A stretch of 64,000 nt of DNA, taken from positions 1 through 64,000 of the forward strand of contig CAJIZA010000001.1 of assembly GCA_905181815.1 (NCBI GenBank), given 5' to 3'. The position numbers and the translations under genes are program-made. The notes under the pieces were generated by a model that saw nothing but the letters and a program-made list of their open reading frames with translations, did no database searches and was not told the origin of the DNA. This document shows, in pieces, positions 63,579 to 64,000 of the stretch. This DNA is from an uncultured Planktomarina sp. (GTDB taxonomy: Bacteria; Pseudomonadota; Alphaproteobacteria; Rhodobacterales; Rhodobacteraceae). Each line of letters begins with the position of its first letter. The first letter of the stretch is position 1.

Positions 63579-64000
63579 ATGAAGCGTATACTGATTTCTC
63601 TGATTTTTACCCTATCATTTGTATCGTCGGCTTTTGCGCAAAGCACAGCTGCCCCTGACCGAAACGCAACGGGCGGCGCTCAAACGCTCGAAGATATTAT
63701 GGCCCGGCAACGTGGTGAAGAAGTGGACAATAGCTTTCGCAGTGACGCCACTGGAGACGCTGCTAGGGCTGCAGAAATTTCCAAACAATTGGGTACTTTA
63801 GGTGGGAATTCCGACCCGGAACTGTGGCGTGCACTGCGCTTTGGCTCCGCAGATATCACGGCCTCCAATTCAGGACCGGCTGCAGAAGTTTTGATCCAAG
63901 ATGGTGGCATGAGCTGGCTTAACCTACGCGCAGGCCCATTAATTAAATATGGTGGCGGTCTTCTGCTTTGGGTCATTGGCTTATTAGGACTGTTCTATTT
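63579..64000 (+). CDS. fdhC: Formate dehydrogenase cytochrome b (gamma) subunit, cut by window edge
   Basis: The visible 140 residues start with a signal-like segment (LISLIFTLSFVSSAFAQ), a periplasmic stretch with TLEDIMARQRGEEVDNSFR and ELWRALRFGSADITASN, and the start of a first core membrane helix (YGGGLLLWVIGLLGLFY). This extended N-terminus preceding the four-helix di-heme cytochrome is typical of roseobacter formate dehydrogenase gamma subunits. The heme ligands lie beyond the window. It transfers electrons to quinone. Confidence 0.85.
   Translation, partial: MKRILISLIFTLSFVSSAFAQSTAAPDRNATGGAQTLEDIMARQRGEEVDNSFRSDATGDAARAAEISKQLGTLGGNSDPELWRALRFGSADITASNSGPAAEVLIQDGGMSWLNLRAGPLIKYGGGLLLWVIGLLGLFY

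Noticed and set aside
1..64000. CRISPR arrays, rRNA genes, intact tRNAs
   Set aside because: None was seen on reading the intergenic regions of both strands; the only tRNA-like sequence is the 3' fragment at 11813.

Overview
The window looks like chromosome of a marine alphaproteobacterium of the Rhodobacterales (Roseobacter group), possibly a moderate-GC lineage such as the RCA/Planktomarina type. That placement is an inference from gene content and order: tctCBA with tctDE, a reductive pyrimidine-degradation cluster, cuyA-like lyase, hemP with its companion gene, and a formate dehydrogenase island with DUF3305, DUF3306, TorD, Mrp, DUF4444, DUF6505 and DUF6494 proteins. No rRNA, intact tRNA or CRISPR array was seen.

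Layout. 0-1.6 kb: an edge-truncated gene, a nucleoside deoxyribosyltransferase and insertion-sequence relics. 1.6-7.8 kb: a TctDE-type two-component system with a co-transcribed periplasmic binding protein, divergent from the tripartite tricarboxylate transporter tctCBA. 7.8-13.9 kb: IS relics, a DUF2924 stub, an IorAB-type molybdenum hydroxylase, a tRNA-Ser fragment, an ArgE-type M20 peptidase and a broken GntR gene. 14-20.6 kb: MetY-type sulfhydrylase with a divergent Lrp regulator, then a GC-richer cluster (GntR stub, aldehyde dehydrogenase, alcohol dehydrogenase fused to a frameshifted SDR, Asp/Glu-racemase-like protein). 20.9-24.5 kb: pseudoazurin and a BisC/DMSO-reductase-type enzyme. 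24.9-34.9 kb: oligopeptide-type ABC transporter, amidase, dimethylformamidase-like large subunit and an L-cysteate sulfo-lyase/D-cysteine desulfhydrase-like enzyme. 35-37.5 kb: orphan HlyD-type adaptor and an SDR. 38-48 kb: preT-preA, RutR-like repressor, amidohydrolase, dihydropyrimidinase and an NMT1-type ABC transporter, closed by a strong terminator. 48.2-52.3 kb: EamA permease, hemP with a conserved unknown gene, a decayed P4-type primase and IS relics. 52.3-64 kb: formate dehydrogenase with its accessory genes; the gamma subunit runs off the end.

The main theme is import and breakdown of small organic N, S and C compounds (tricarboxylates, amides, cysteate, pyrimidines, formate). The pyrimidine cluster is the clearest pathway: PreTA reduces uracil/thymine, the dihydropyrimidinase opens the ring, the M20 enzyme removes the carbamoyl group, and the TetR/RutR-like protein probably controls the genes through two similar operator-like sites.

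The least explained structure is a family of decayed IS6-like ends scattered through the window. About twelve end-type signals are visible, all in the same orientation. Left ends carry CTGTCAGA-type tips and transposase N-terminal traces. Right ends carry traces of a transposase C-terminus resembling AALAEWRQLLSA and mirror-image tips. Several left/right pairs bracket single genes, which may be captured cargo. Starts were re-chosen by ribosome-binding sites in many genes, several of which use TTG or GTG.
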